A stretch of 34,242 nucleotides of DNA from SIG440 sp045645805 (GTDB lineage Bacteria; Bacillota; Clostridia; Monoglobales; Monoglobaceae): the NCBI GenBank assembly GCA_045645805.1, contig JAZRJL010000067.1, positions 1 through 34,242 on the forward strand. The letters run 5' to 3'. The notes under the pieces were generated by a model that worked only from the letters and a program-made list of their open reading frames with translations, did not search any database and was not told the DNA's origin. The translations under genes were made by a program, and so were the position numbers. Positions 1-8,264 of this stretch are shown in pieces (within the stretch, counting starts at the first letter, position 1; each line of letters starts with the position of its first letter).

Positions 1-2
1 CA

Positions 3-1361
3 ATGAAAGAAAATTTTAACAAATATATAGATGCGATATTAAATCAGAACAAAAGCTTCAGCGATATCCCAAAGCATTATTACAGTGATTACAATGTAAA
101 AAGGGGATTACGTAACGCTGACGGGACAGGTGTTCTTGCAGGTCTTACTGCTGTTGGTGAAGTTCACGGCTATGTCCTTGACGAAGGTATGAAGGCTCCG
201 GTTGAGGGCAAGCTTCGTTATCGTGGAATAAGCATTGAGGACATTGTTGAAAACTGTGAAAGAGAAGACCGTTTTGGGTTTGAAGAGGTTATATTCCTTC
301 TGATGTTTGGTGAGCTTCCTAAAAAAGAGGAGCTTGAAAGCTTTTCAAAGGCATTGGCAAACCAAAGAACCTTGCCAAGCAACTTTGCAGAGGATATGAT
401 ATTAAAAGCACCCAGTTCAAATATTATGAACAAGCTCGCAAGAGCGGTACTTGCTCTTTATTCATACGACAGCGAGGAAAATCCTGATGATATAACAATG
501 GCAAATCTTCTTCGTCAAAGCTTTGAGCTTATTGCAAGATTTCCAACCCTTATTGCCTATGCATATGCGGCAAAAAAGCATTACTATGATGGTACAAGCC
601 TTGTGCTTCACAACCCAAACCCCGAGCTTTCTATTGCTGAGAACTTTTTCTATATGACAAGGGCAAATCACCGTTTTACAAAAACCGAGGCAAGGGCTCT
701 TGACCGTGCATTGATGCTTCATGCAGAGCATGGTGGCGGTAACAACTCGGCTTTTGCAATACGTGTTCTTTCGTCAAGCAACACCGATACATATTCGGCT
801 GTTGCTGCAGCTATTGGTTCGCTTAAGGGACCTAAGCACGGCGGAGCAAACGAAAAAATGCTTAGACAAATGGCAGAAATCGAACAGAATCTTTCTGATT
901 GGGAAAACGAACAGGAAATTTATGATTATCTGTGTAAAATTGTCCGCAAGGAAGCAGGAGATGGCAGTGGCCTTATCTATGGTATAGGCCATGCGATTTA
1001 TACTTTGTCAGACCCCCGAGCGGTTATTCTTAAGAAATCTGCAAGGGAGCTTGCTGAGGAAATGGGCAGACAAAAGGAATTTAAGCTTTATGAGACAATT
1101 GAACGTCTTGCACCTAAAGTATTTGAGGACGAAAAAGGAATTACCTTCCCTATGCCTGTGAATGTGGACTTTTATTCAGGCTTTGTGTACCAGATGCTCA
1201 ATATTCCCGAGGAGCTTTATACACCTCTCTTTGCAATGGCAAGAATTGTAGGCTGGTGCGCTCACCGAATCGAAGAAGTTATGACTGGCGGTAAGATTAT
1301 TCGTCCTGCATACAAAAATATTATGAAACGCAGAGAATATGTAAAAACCGAAGAAAGATAA
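3..1361 (+). CDS. gltA: Citrate synthase
   Basis: Condenses acetyl-CoA with oxaloacetate to citrate in the cytoplasm, the entry step of the (often partial) clostridial TCA route to 2-oxoglutarate and glutamate. The 452-aa protein shows the catalytic triad of the family: His243 in the AEHGGGNNS stretch, His279 in GPKHGGAN, and Asp389 in NVDFYSGFVYQ. A GIGHAIYTLSDPRA segment (327-340) matches the conserved GxGHxxY...DPR region, with Ala where many homologues have Arg after the His. Length and N-terminus look complete, but the ribosome binding site lies outside the window. It is followed by its own terminator and separated from the polysaccharide operon. A 2-methylcitrate synthase cannot be excluded by motif alone. 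Confidence 0.95.
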   Translation: MKENFNKYIDAILNQNKSFSDIPKHYYSDYNVKRGLRNADGTGVLAGLTAVGEVHGYVLDEGMKAPVEGKLRYRGISIEDIVENCEREDRFGFEEVIFLLMFGELPKKEELESFSKALANQRTLPSNFAEDMILKAPSSNIMNKLARAVLALYSYDSEENPDDITMANLLRQSFELIARFPTLIAYAYAAKKHYYDGTSLVLHNPNPELSIAENFFYMTRANHRFTKTEARALDRALMLHAEHGGGNNSAFAIRVLSSSNTDTYSAVAAAIGSLKGPKHGGANEKMLRQMAEIEQNLSDWENEQEIYDYLCKIVRKEAGDGSGLIYGIGHAIYTLSDPRAVILKKSARELAEEMGRQKEFKLYETIERLAPKVFEDEKGITFPMPVNVDFYSGFVYQMLNIPEELYTPLFAMARIVGWCAHRIEEVMTGGKIIRPAYKNIMKRREYVKTEER

Positions 1362-1369
1362 AATTCAAT

Positions 1370-1403
1370 AAGGCATTGGCAAATACGCCGATGTCTTATT
1401 TTT
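1370..1403 (+). terminator. Intrinsic terminator of gltA
   Basis: An 11-bp stem (1370-1380 with 1387-1397, two G-U pairs) with a 6-base loop, followed by ATTTTTAT. It starts 8 bases after the gltA stop codon and isolates gltA from the downstream operon. Confidence 0.8.
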
Positions 1404-1452
1404 ATACAAAAAACAAATAAATTTTATGGTAAATATTAACATCAAAAAGAAG

Positions 1453-1481
1453 TTGAAATGTATTTTCAAATGAGGTATAAT
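1453..1481 (+). promoter_or_regulatory. Promoter of the polysaccharide operon
   Basis: TTGAAA at 1453-1458 and TATAAT at 1476-1481 with a 17-base spacer, a near-consensus sigma-A promoter about 55 bases ahead of the first gene of the cluster. The -35 box lies in a short inverted repeat (TTGAAA 1453-1458 / TTTCAA 1464-1469). A second arm pair, ATTTTCA 1462-1468 and TGAAAAT 1481-1487, flanks the -10 region. These could be operator arms, but no known regulator is recognised. Confidence 0.75.
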
Positions 1482-1537
1482 GAAAATGGGTTTTGATGAA
1501 GTTGTTTGAAATAAGTTGCAAAGGAATGTGGTAATTA

Positions 1538-2179
1538 ATGTATTTAACCTTCTTTAAGCGCGTGATAGACCTTATAATATCTATTACAGGAATAATCTTG
1601 TTGTGGCCTTTATTTTTTATCATTGGTGTCTTAATAAAATGTGAAAGTGAGGGCCCGATTTTTTTTAATCAGGAACGAATTGGGAAAAACGGAAAGGTGT
1701 TTAAAATTCATAAATTTCGTTCCATGTATGTAAATGCTGAAGATTTTGGGGTTTATTCGAACAAAAAAGATAAGCGGGTAACAAAAGTAGGGCGAATACT
1801 TAGAATGACTAGCTTGGATGAGATACCACAATTATTAAATATGCTTGTTGGAGATATGTCTCTTATTGGACCAAGACCGCCGCTTACATACCATCCGTGG
1901 ACGTTTGATGAATATACGGAAGAACAAAAACATATGTTTGATGTCAGACCGGGGCTTACAGGATGGGCTCAGATACATGGACGAAAAGATGTAGAGTGGA
2001 ATAAACGAATAGAACTTAATGTATGGTATGCAAACAATGTTTCGTTTTTGCTTGATTTAAAAATATTTTTTATAACAATCATTAAAGTTATTTCAAATGC
2101 TGATAACGAAAACGTTCAGGAAACAGTAGTATTAGATGGAAAATCACAAGAAACAGATCGTGATGTTTTGTTGAAATGA
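1538..2179 (+). CDS. Polyprenyl-phosphate phosphoglycosyl transferase (initiating sugar transferase)
   Basis: Transfers a sugar-1-phosphate from a UDP-sugar to undecaprenyl phosphate at the inner face of the membrane, which starts a polysaccharide repeat unit. The 213-aa protein is the short monotopic (PglC/EpsL-like) form. It has one hydrophobic segment at about 8-34 with a proline after Trp23 that fits a re-entrant helix, the KFRSM motif at 59-63, the catalytic Asp-Glu pair at 94-95 in TSLDEIPQLLN, and GPRPPL at 111-116. It is first in the operon, as is common for such enzymes. AAGGA at 1521-1525 is rather far (12 bases) from the ATG, but no better in-frame start exists. The sugar specificity cannot be predicted. 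Confidence 0.93.
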   Translation: MYLTFFKRVIDLIISITGIILLWPLFFIIGVLIKCESEGPIFFNQERIGKNGKVFKIHKFRSMYVNAEDFGVYSNKKDKRVTKVGRILRMTSLDEIPQLLNMLVGDMSLIGPRPPLTYHPWTFDEYTEEQKHMFDVRPGLTGWAQIHGRKDVEWNKRIELNVWYANNVSFLLDLKIFFITIIKVISNADNENVQETVVLDGKSQETDRDVLLK

Positions 2180-2188
2180 GGGGGAAAT

Positions 2189-3004
2189 ATGTCGCTGAAC
2201 CTTATGTACATAACTAACAATTCAGAAGTCGCAAGAATTGCTGATAGTGTTGGCGTGAACAGGATTTTTATTGATCTTGAAACTATTGGTAAAAACGAAC
2301 GGCAAAAGGGGTTAGATACTGTTCAGTCAAAACATAGTCTTGAAGACATAAAAAATATAAAAAAAGCTCTGAAAAAAGCACAACTGCTGGTTAGGTCCAA
2401 TCCAATTAATCCTGATTCCAAGGCGGAAATAAATCAGATAATTGAAAATGGTGCTGATATCATTATGTTGCCATACTTTAAATCCACAGAAGAAGTAGAG
2501 ATATTTTTAAAGCTTGTGGATGGACGAGCTAAAACAATGCTGCTTTTCGAAACACCAGAAGCGGTACAAAATGCAGAGGATATTCTTTCGTTATCCGGAA
2601 TAGATGAGGTTTTTATAGGACTTAATGACCTGCATCTGGGATACAACCTTAAATTTATGTTTCAACTTTTGACAAATGGAACTGTTGAAAAGCTTTGTGC
2701 TAAATTCAGGGAAAAAGGATATAAATTTGGCTTTGGTGGCATAGCCCGACTTGGTTGTGGTCTTGTGCCGGCTGAATATATAATATCTGAACATTATCGT
2801 ATTGGTTCTAGTTGTGTAATACTCGGACGCAGCTTTTGCAATACTGAAAAAATCACAAAGTTAGACGACGTGGAAAAAATGTTTACGGAAGAAGTTAAAA
2901 AGATACGGCATTATGAAAAAAAAGTACAAGCTTTTTCTGAACAGGATTTCTATGAACAAAGAGAAATGCTTAAAAACAAGGTTGAAAAAATTGTACTTAC
3001 ATAG
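2189..3004 (+). CDS. HpcH/HpaI aldolase / citrate lyase beta-type protein
   Basis: Member of the phosphoenolpyruvate/pyruvate TIM-barrel superfamily, whose HpcH/HpaI branch does metal-dependent pyruvate aldol addition or cleavage. In the 271-aa protein the expected residues are present: His49 (base), Arg69 in LLVRSNP, metal ligand Glu121 in LLFETPEAV, and metal ligand Asp147 in IGLNDLHLGY. The phosphoenolpyruvate mutase signature (EDKxxxxxNS) is absent, so a PEP mutase role is not supported. It sits 9 bases after the sugar transferase. Inference: it makes or breaks a 2-keto acid used to decorate the polysaccharide, possibly with the D-2-hydroxyacid dehydrogenase two genes downstream. The substrate is unknown. 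Confidence 0.85.
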   Translation: MSLNLMYITNNSEVARIADSVGVNRIFIDLETIGKNERQKGLDTVQSKHSLEDIKNIKKALKKAQLLVRSNPINPDSKAEINQIIENGADIIMLPYFKSTEEVEIFLKLVDGRAKTMLLFETPEAVQNAEDILSLSGIDEVFIGLNDLHLGYNLKFMFQLLTNGTVEKLCAKFREKGYKFGFGGIARLGCGLVPAEYIISEHYRIGSSCVILGRSFCNTEKITKLDDVEKMFTEEVKKIRHYEKKVQAFSEQDFYEQREMLKNKVEKIVLT

Positions 3005-3045
3005 ATGAAGTGGCAGATATTGATAGATAGTAAAGGGGTATGTTT

Positions 3046-4023
3046 ATGGTTTTTTACATTTCTGTGTTACGGGCGCTTGCGACTTGTTTGATTACAAATT
3101 CGCATTATGGAAATGTATATCCGTCATTTATGTCTATAGTTGCGAATGGTGGACTGCTTGGGGATGTTATATTCTTTTCGGTTTCAGGATATTGCCTGTG
3201 TAACATTAAGGCCCCTTTTTTTAAGTGGTACACTAAAAGATTGTATAGAATATACATACCGGTTTGGATAATAACATTGCTTTATTTAGGAATAGGTGCG
3301 TATAGCTTATCCCAACATTCACTTGTAGAAATGCTGATATATCCTACCAGGTATCACTTTATAAGAGCTATTATTTTGTTATACATTCCTTTTTTTATGA
3401 TAATGAGAACACCAAGGCTGCACAATAACCTTTCTAAGATAATGGGTGTTATAGGTGTTGTTTATGTAGTTATTTATCTTTTTTTCTATGACAAGACTTT
3501 TTATCACATAGATTCAGTGTACGAACCAATGATCCATTTTTTATTTTTTGAGTCAATGTTATTGGGTGCATGGATAAGGAAAAATGAATCTAAAGAAAAA
3601 AAGACACATGGTTTTTCTTATTTAATTGGTATGTTAATATGTTTGGTTATGTATTTTTTTACAAAAATCATATTTGCCAGAAATGTTAACTTTAGTGAGT
3701 TTCAGGTTGTAAACCAAGGTGTACTTTTTGCGTTGTTGTTTTGTATGTTTAAAACATTTGGCATTATGGCGGGACGATTAGAGAATATGCCATACAGAAT
3801 AAAGCAAATAATTCGTTTTCTATCCAAAATCACCTTGGAAATTTATGTAGTTCAATATGTACTGATTGATAGTTTTTGTGACATGTTTGAGTTTCCTGTA
3901 AACTTGATTGTAATTACAGCCATGATTATTGCTGCGGCCTGGTTGTTAAATAAGGTATCGCAAGGTGTATATTGTTTTGTAGACTTTTCCTGCAACAAAT
4001 TAAAAGAGAGAAAGGGAAAATAA
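3046..4023 (+). CDS. Acyltransferase-3 family membrane protein
   Basis: Predicted integral membrane O-acyltransferase that would acetylate, or otherwise acylate, sugars of the polysaccharide. The protein (325 aa from this start) has about 9-10 hydrophobic segments and the family's N-terminal pattern: an Arg in VLRAL, the conserved His in TNSHYG, then GLLGDVIFFSVSGYCL. An ATG also occurs at 3040, but the AAAGGGG ribosome binding site at 3032-3038 would be 1 base from it and is 7 bases from the ATG at 3046, so 3046 is preferred. Its TAA overlaps the next ATG (TAATG). Acceptor and acyl group are not predictable. Confidence 0.82.
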   Translation: MVFYISVLRALATCLITNSHYGNVYPSFMSIVANGGLLGDVIFFSVSGYCLCNIKAPFFKWYTKRLYRIYIPVWIITLLYLGIGAYSLSQHSLVEMLIYPTRYHFIRAIILLYIPFFMIMRTPRLHNNLSKIMGVIGVVYVVIYLFFYDKTFYHIDSVYEPMIHFLFFESMLLGAWIRKNESKEKKTHGFSYLIGMLICLVMYFFTKIIFARNVNFSEFQVVNQGVLFALLFCMFKTFGIMAGRLENMPYRIKQIIRFLSKITLEIYVVQYVLIDSFCDMFEFPVNLIVITAMIIAAAWLLNKVSQGVYCFVDFSCNKLKERKGK

Positions 4024-4934
4024 TGAATTTATTAATAACAGGTGCTCTTCAAAATGCAGAACAGTATATCAAGGATTTTAGTGAGCAGGGTCATTCCGTA
4101 CTTTTTTGCAAAAATGAAAATGAAAAACTTCCTTGTGAATATTCCTGGGTTGAAGGAGCTATATGCAATGGTTTGTTTCAACATCATTCAATAGACAAGT
4201 TTACTTCTTTAAAGTTTTTGCAGCTTACAAGTGCGGGTTTTGATCGTGTTCCAATGGATTTCATAAATAAGAAAAAAATATCAATATACAACGCTAAGGG
4301 CGTGTATAGTATTCCTATGGCTGAGGATGTAGTTTTAAAGACTCTGGAATTGTTTAGGAAAAGCTCTGTTTTTTTCAAACAACAAAGGGAACATATATGG
4401 AAAAAGAACAGAGATTTAATGGAAATCTTTGGCAAAACAGCAGTGGTGCTTGGTTGTGGTTCTGTTGGGTTGGAAATTGCAAAGCGCTTGAAGAGTTTTG
4501 GTATGGTTGTTGTCGGCGTTGATATTTTAGATGTTGATACGGACTGTATCAATACATTTTGTCATTATGATAATATGGATGATGTTCTTAAAACGGCAGA
4601 TGTTGTAATTATAACATTACCTTTAACGGAAAAAACATATAAGATGTTCGATAACAAGCGTTTTTCTGTTTTGAAAAAAACAGCAATGTTGATAAATGTT
4701 TCCAGAGGTAAGATAATTGATCAGGATGCACTGATCTGTGCACTAAAAAATAATGAGCTACAGGGTATTGCTTTTGATGTTTTCGACGAAGAACCTCTTC
4801 CTGAAGAAAGCTGCTTATGGGATATGGATAATGTAATTATTACGCCGCATAATTCATTTGTGGGAGATGGGAATTATACCCGGATGTATGAACTAATAAT
4901 GAACAATTTTAAAAGGTGGAATGAAATGCTATGA
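4023..4934 (+). CDS. D-isomer-specific 2-hydroxyacid dehydrogenase family protein
   Basis: NAD(P)-dependent oxidoreductase interconverting a 2-keto acid and a D-2-hydroxy acid. The 303-aa protein has a substrate-binding half, then the Rossmann motif GCGSVG at 144-149, the conserved Arg228 in NVSRGK, an acidic DVFDEEPLP segment (252-260) carrying the catalytic Glu, and His276 in ITPHNS. The start at 4023 overlaps the preceding stop by one base. An upstream in-frame ATG (3972) lies within the acyltransferase gene and is unlikely. Presence inside a polysaccharide operon is unusual. Inference: it reduces a keto acid, perhaps from the HpcH/HpaI aldolase, to a hydroxy-acid substituent precursor. 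Confidence 0.87.
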   Translation: MNLLITGALQNAEQYIKDFSEQGHSVLFCKNENEKLPCEYSWVEGAICNGLFQHHSIDKFTSLKFLQLTSAGFDRVPMDFINKKKISIYNAKGVYSIPMAEDVVLKTLELFRKSSVFFKQQREHIWKKNRDLMEIFGKTAVVLGCGSVGLEIAKRLKSFGMVVVGVDILDVDTDCINTFCHYDNMDDVLKTADVVIITLPLTEKTYKMFDNKRFSVLKKTAMLINVSRGKIIDQDALICALKNNELQGIAFDVFDEEPLPEESCLWDMDNVIITPHNSFVGDGNYTRMYELIMNNFKRWNEML

Positions 4935-6046
4935 GGAAAATACTTCTTACAGCAACTGTGTTGAGCCATATTGCACAATTCCATAAGCCGCTTATAAGGT
5001 TGCTGAAAAACAATGGATATGAAGTACATGTTGCTGCCAAAAACAATCTTGCCGAAAAAAATGGATTATCGTTAAATGAGGCTGATGTTATTTATAATAT
5101 ACCATTTTCGCGGTCGCCTAAAAGTTTCAGTAATGTAAAAGCATACAAAGAATTAAAAAAAATAATTGCAGAAAATCAATATGATGTTATCAGCTGTAAT
5201 ACCCCCATGGGTGGTGTTGTAACAAGGTTGGTTGCACGAAAGATGCGTAAAAGGGGAACAAGGGTTATATATATGGCCCACGGATTTCACTTTTTCAAAG
5301 GAGCTCCTTTGCTTAATTGGCTTATCTATCTTCCTGTTGAATGGATATGTTCTTTTTTTACAGATACATTGATTACGATAAATCAAGAGGATTTTGAATT
5401 TGCAAAAAAACATCTGCATGCTAAAAAAATAGAATATATTCATGGAGTAGGTCTTGATATAGATAAGTTTAAAAATATAGAAGTAGATCGTGACAAAAAA
5501 CGCCAGGAACTTGGTATACCAAAGGATAGTTTTGCAGTGCTTTCGGTAGGTGAGCTTAATGACAACAAAAATCACGAAACAGTTCTTCGGGCAATTGCGA
5601 AGCTTGAAAAAAAAGATATAGTATATATAATTTGCGGTCAAGGAGACAAAAAAGAATATCTTGAAAGCCTTGCAAAAGAGCTTGGAATGGAAGAAAGACT
5701 TATTTTGCCGGGGTATAGAACAGACGTTTCTGAAATATATAAGTGCTGTGATGTTTTTGTGTTTCCGTCAAAACGTGAGGGGTTACCTGTTTCTGTTATG
5801 GAAGCATTGGTGTCAGGTCTTCCGTGTGTTGCATCAAAAATACGCGGAAATGTTGATTTGATAAAAGACGGTGAAAACGGATTTTTGTGTTCGGCTGAAG
5901 ACAGTAATACCTTTGCTGAAAATATAGATTTAATCTTAAAAAACAGGGACTTTGCAATGCAAGCGGATACATATAATCAAAAAATTATGGACCTTTATAA
6001 TGGCGATGCTGTTATTGAGGAATTGAGAAGTATATATAAAATTTGA
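4931..6046 (+). CDS. Glycosyltransferase, GT4 family
   Basis: Cytoplasmic retaining glycosyltransferase of GT-B fold that adds a sugar from a nucleotide-sugar donor to the lipid-linked repeat unit. The 371-aa protein has an N-terminal glycosyltransferase-4 domain (about 1-175) and a C-terminal group-1 domain with LSVGELNDNKNHE, IICGQGDKKE and the donor-binding E-x7-E pattern in KREGLPVSVMEALVSG near residues 281-296. The N-terminus resembles EpsD/CapM-like enzymes. Its ATG overlaps the previous TGA (ATGA), indicating translational coupling. The linkage formed is unknown. Confidence 0.93.
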   Translation: MRKILLTATVLSHIAQFHKPLIRLLKNNGYEVHVAAKNNLAEKNGLSLNEADVIYNIPFSRSPKSFSNVKAYKELKKIIAENQYDVISCNTPMGGVVTRLVARKMRKRGTRVIYMAHGFHFFKGAPLLNWLIYLPVEWICSFFTDTLITINQEDFEFAKKHLHAKKIEYIHGVGLDIDKFKNIEVDRDKKRQELGIPKDSFAVLSVGELNDNKNHETVLRAIAKLEKKDIVYIICGQGDKKEYLESLAKELGMEERLILPGYRTDVSEIYKCCDVFVFPSKREGLPVSVMEALVSGLPCVASKIRGNVDLIKDGENGFLCSAEDSNTFAENIDLILKNRDFAMQADTYNQKIMDLYNGDAVIEELRSIYKI

Positions 6047-6078
6047 AAATTAATAGCAAGATATAAGGAGGTAGTAAC

Positions 6079-7206
6079 GTGAAAGCACTTATTTTGAATT
6101 CAGGAATGGGAAGTCGTATGGGGGGGGTTCTTACTTGTGAGCATCCAAAATGTATGACAGAAATTTCAAGCAAAGAAACAATAATCAGCCGTCAACTTAG
6201 ATTGTTGTCTAAATACAACATTAATGATGTAGTTATTACAACGGGATATTTTGATGAAGTTTTAATTAATTACTGTAATTCGTTGGAAATGCCTTTGAAC
6301 ATAACATTTGTAAAGAATCCTTTGTATGACAGAACAAATTATATTTATTCAATCTATTGTGCAAAAGATTATCTTGATGATGATATAATATTGATGCACG
6401 GCGACTTGGTATTTGAAGAAAGTGTTATGGAAGCTGTGGTAAACAGCGATAAAAGTTGTATGACTGTAAGTTCAACATTACCGCTTCCGGAAAAGGATTT
6501 TAAAGCTGTAATTGAGGGAGACAGAGTAAAAAAAGTAGGTATTGAGTTTTTTGATAATGCTTTTGCTGCACAAGCTTTTTATAAAATAAAAAAAGAGGAC
6601 TGGAATGTGTGGCTTAATAAAATAAGTGAGTTTTGCGAAAAAGATGTGAGAAGTTGTTATGCTGAAAATGCATTTAACGAGGTTTCGGAGGTATGCAAGA
6701 TTCATACTCTTGATGTTAAAGATGCTTTGTGTAATGAAATTGACAATGCTCAGGATTTGGAAATGGTTGTTGAAATGCTGAAAAAAGTAGAAAGCAGAAT
6801 TGTTTATATGGGCTTTTCGGCAGATATTATTCATAGTGGGCATATAGCGATGATTAAAAAAGCAAAAAAACTTGGCAAGCTTATTGTTGGTGTTTTAAAT
6901 GATGATGCTGTTGCAAGTTATAAAAACCTGCCTTTTGTTCCCTATTCCGAAAGAAGAGAATTAATAAACAATATTAAAGGTGTGTACGATGTTGTTGAAC
7001 AAAAAACCTTGAGTTATGCTGAAATTCTCAGAACAATAAAGCCTGATTATGTGGTGCATGGCGATGATTGGAAAACAGGTATACAAAAAGACATAAGAGA
7101 CGAGGTTTTAAGTGTTCTTTCCGAGTATGGCGGAACACTTATAGAATATCCTTATTCTGAGGACGAAAAGTATAAAATAATTGAAAGCTTGTCTAAGCAG
7201 GATTGA
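6079..7206 (+). CDS. Two-domain nucleotidyltransferase (LicC-like NTP transferase fused to a PEP-mutase-type cytidylyltransferase domain)
   Basis: The 375-aa protein joins two activation domains. Residues 1-235 are a LicC/MobA-like NTP transferase with LNSGMGSRMGG at 6-16, PKCMTE at 23-28 and the metal-binding MHGD at 106-109. Residues 240-375 are a HIGH-type cytidylyltransferase with HSGH at 252-255 and HGDDWKTG at 327-334, resembling the domain often fused in front of phosphoenolpyruvate mutase. No PEP mutase domain follows and none is encoded in the locus. The usual ISTxxI CTP-binding motif near the C-terminus is not seen (YSEDEKYKII instead), so the second domain may be altered. Inference: it makes a CDP-activated small alcohol or phosphonate for the adjacent LicD protein. 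A good AAGGAGG ribosome binding site precedes it. Confidence 0.82.
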   Translation: MKALILNSGMGSRMGGVLTCEHPKCMTEISSKETIISRQLRLLSKYNINDVVITTGYFDEVLINYCNSLEMPLNITFVKNPLYDRTNYIYSIYCAKDYLDDDIILMHGDLVFEESVMEAVVNSDKSCMTVSSTLPLPEKDFKAVIEGDRVKKVGIEFFDNAFAAQAFYKIKKEDWNVWLNKISEFCEKDVRSCYAENAFNEVSEVCKIHTLDVKDALCNEIDNAQDLEMVVEMLKKVESRIVYMGFSADIIHSGHIAMIKKAKKLGKLIVGVLNDDAVASYKNLPFVPYSERRELINNIKGVYDVVEQKTLSYAEILRTIKPDYVVHGDDWKTGIQKDIRDEVLSVLSEYGGTLIEYPYSEDEKYKIIESLSKQD

Positions 7207-7229
7207 TTATTGAAAATGGGGAGAAATGT

Positions 7230-8105
7230 ATGTTTTTGAAGGATTTAATAAATGCAAAAGATGCTGTGAACCGTGCATGGCGCGAGTCGAATGAATTTAT
7301 TGAATATACCGATGAGCAGCTGCGGGAAAAGCAACTTGAGATACTTGATGTTTTTAAAGATTTACAAAAAGTATGTGTTGAGAATGATATTTTGGTGAGT
7401 TTATGTGAAGGATCGGCACTTGGTGCTGTCAGACATGGGGGTTTTATACCTTGGGATGATGATCTGGATGTGACCATTCCAAGAAAGGACTTTGAAAAAT
7501 TTAAAACAATTTTTAATGATGTAATGGGCGATAAATATATTTTGAATAGTCCGAATTTTTCTGCGGATCCTATTTCAAGATTTGCTAAAATTTTACGAAA
7601 AGCAGATGGCTTTGATGGAGTTAACGGTACGGATATATTTGTTGATATTTTTATTCTGGATAATATTCCGGATTCTTCAAAAATAAGAAAGGTAAAAGCC
7701 GCTTGGTGTAATGGATTGATGTTTATTGCCGCTTGCGTAAAGCAGTATGAAATAAAAGGTGTGAATGTTCCTGAATTGTATCGTCGAAGCAAGGCATATA
7801 AAGTCAGAAGTATTATTGGCAGAATTTTTTCAATTTTTTCAGGCACTACATGGTATAACTGGGTTGATAAAGCGGTGCAAACAAAGCGTGAGACAGGATA
7901 TTGCGGAATAGCGACAGCGAGAAAACATTACAATGGCGAATATTTTAAAAAGGATATTATTTTTCCGTTAAAGAAGACCGTGTTTGAAGGTGTTGAATGT
8001 TTTGTATACAATGATGTCCATGCATATTTAAATCGTTTGTATGGAGCAGATTATATGACACCTCCACCAGTAGAAAAAAGAGAAAAACACTATCATAAAA
8101 AATAG
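7230..8105 (+). CDS. LicD family phosphotransferase
   Basis: LicD-family enzymes (nucleotidyltransferase fold) transfer phosphocholine, ribitol phosphate or similar groups from CDP-alcohols onto glycans. The 291-aa protein carries the signature GSALGAVRHGG followed by FIPWDDDLDV at residues 61-81, with the metal-binding aspartates. The ATG at 7230 has GGGGAG 6 bases upstream. A TTG at 7203 in the same frame overlaps the preceding stop and lacks a ribosome binding site. Its position right after the fused nucleotidyltransferase suggests donor synthesis followed by transfer, like licC-licD. The transferred group is not determined by the sequence. Confidence 0.9.
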   Translation: MFLKDLINAKDAVNRAWRESNEFIEYTDEQLREKQLEILDVFKDLQKVCVENDILVSLCEGSALGAVRHGGFIPWDDDLDVTIPRKDFEKFKTIFNDVMGDKYILNSPNFSADPISRFAKILRKADGFDGVNGTDIFVDIFILDNIPDSSKIRKVKAAWCNGLMFIAACVKQYEIKGVNVPELYRRSKAYKVRSIIGRIFSIFSGTTWYNWVDKAVQTKRETGYCGIATARKHYNGEYFKKDIIFPLKKTVFEGVECFVYNDVHAYLNRLYGADYMTPPPVEKREKHYHKK

Positions 8106-8109
8106 TGTT
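8086..8109 (+). other. Hairpin at the end of the licD-like gene
   Basis: AACACTAT (8086-8093) and ATAGTGTT (8102-8109) form an 8-bp stem that contains the stop codon. No U-run follows, so this is more likely an mRNA 3' stability or attenuation element than a full terminator. The 155 bases to the next gene otherwise hold only AT-rich sequence. Confidence 0.35.
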
Positions 8110-8264
8110 CTGATATGTTAATATCAGTCAACTAAATAAGAGGTAAATTTTTGATAATTTCAGTTACATAAAAATTTTAAAAATTGCAAAGCAACGTTTT
8201 TTAAAAGTTTTGAAAATGATATTGTTATTGAAAAAATATACGGGAGATAGGAGTGTGTTGGAGT

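Noticed and set aside
2189..3004. Phosphoenolpyruvate mutase as the missing partner of the cytidylyltransferase fusion
   Set aside because: The protein shares the superfamily fold but has HpcH/HpaI residues (His49, Arg69, Glu121, Asp147) and lacks the EDKxxxxxNS motif.
5153..5641. A 162-codon minus-strand frame opposite the GT4 gene
   Set aside because: Antisense shadow of AT-rich coding DNA, rich in Phe, Tyr and Ile without domain pattern.
7193..7846. A 217-codon minus-strand frame opposite the LicD gene
   Set aside because: Composition mirrors the sense gene, no ribosome binding site, and the sense strand has unmistakable LicD motifs.
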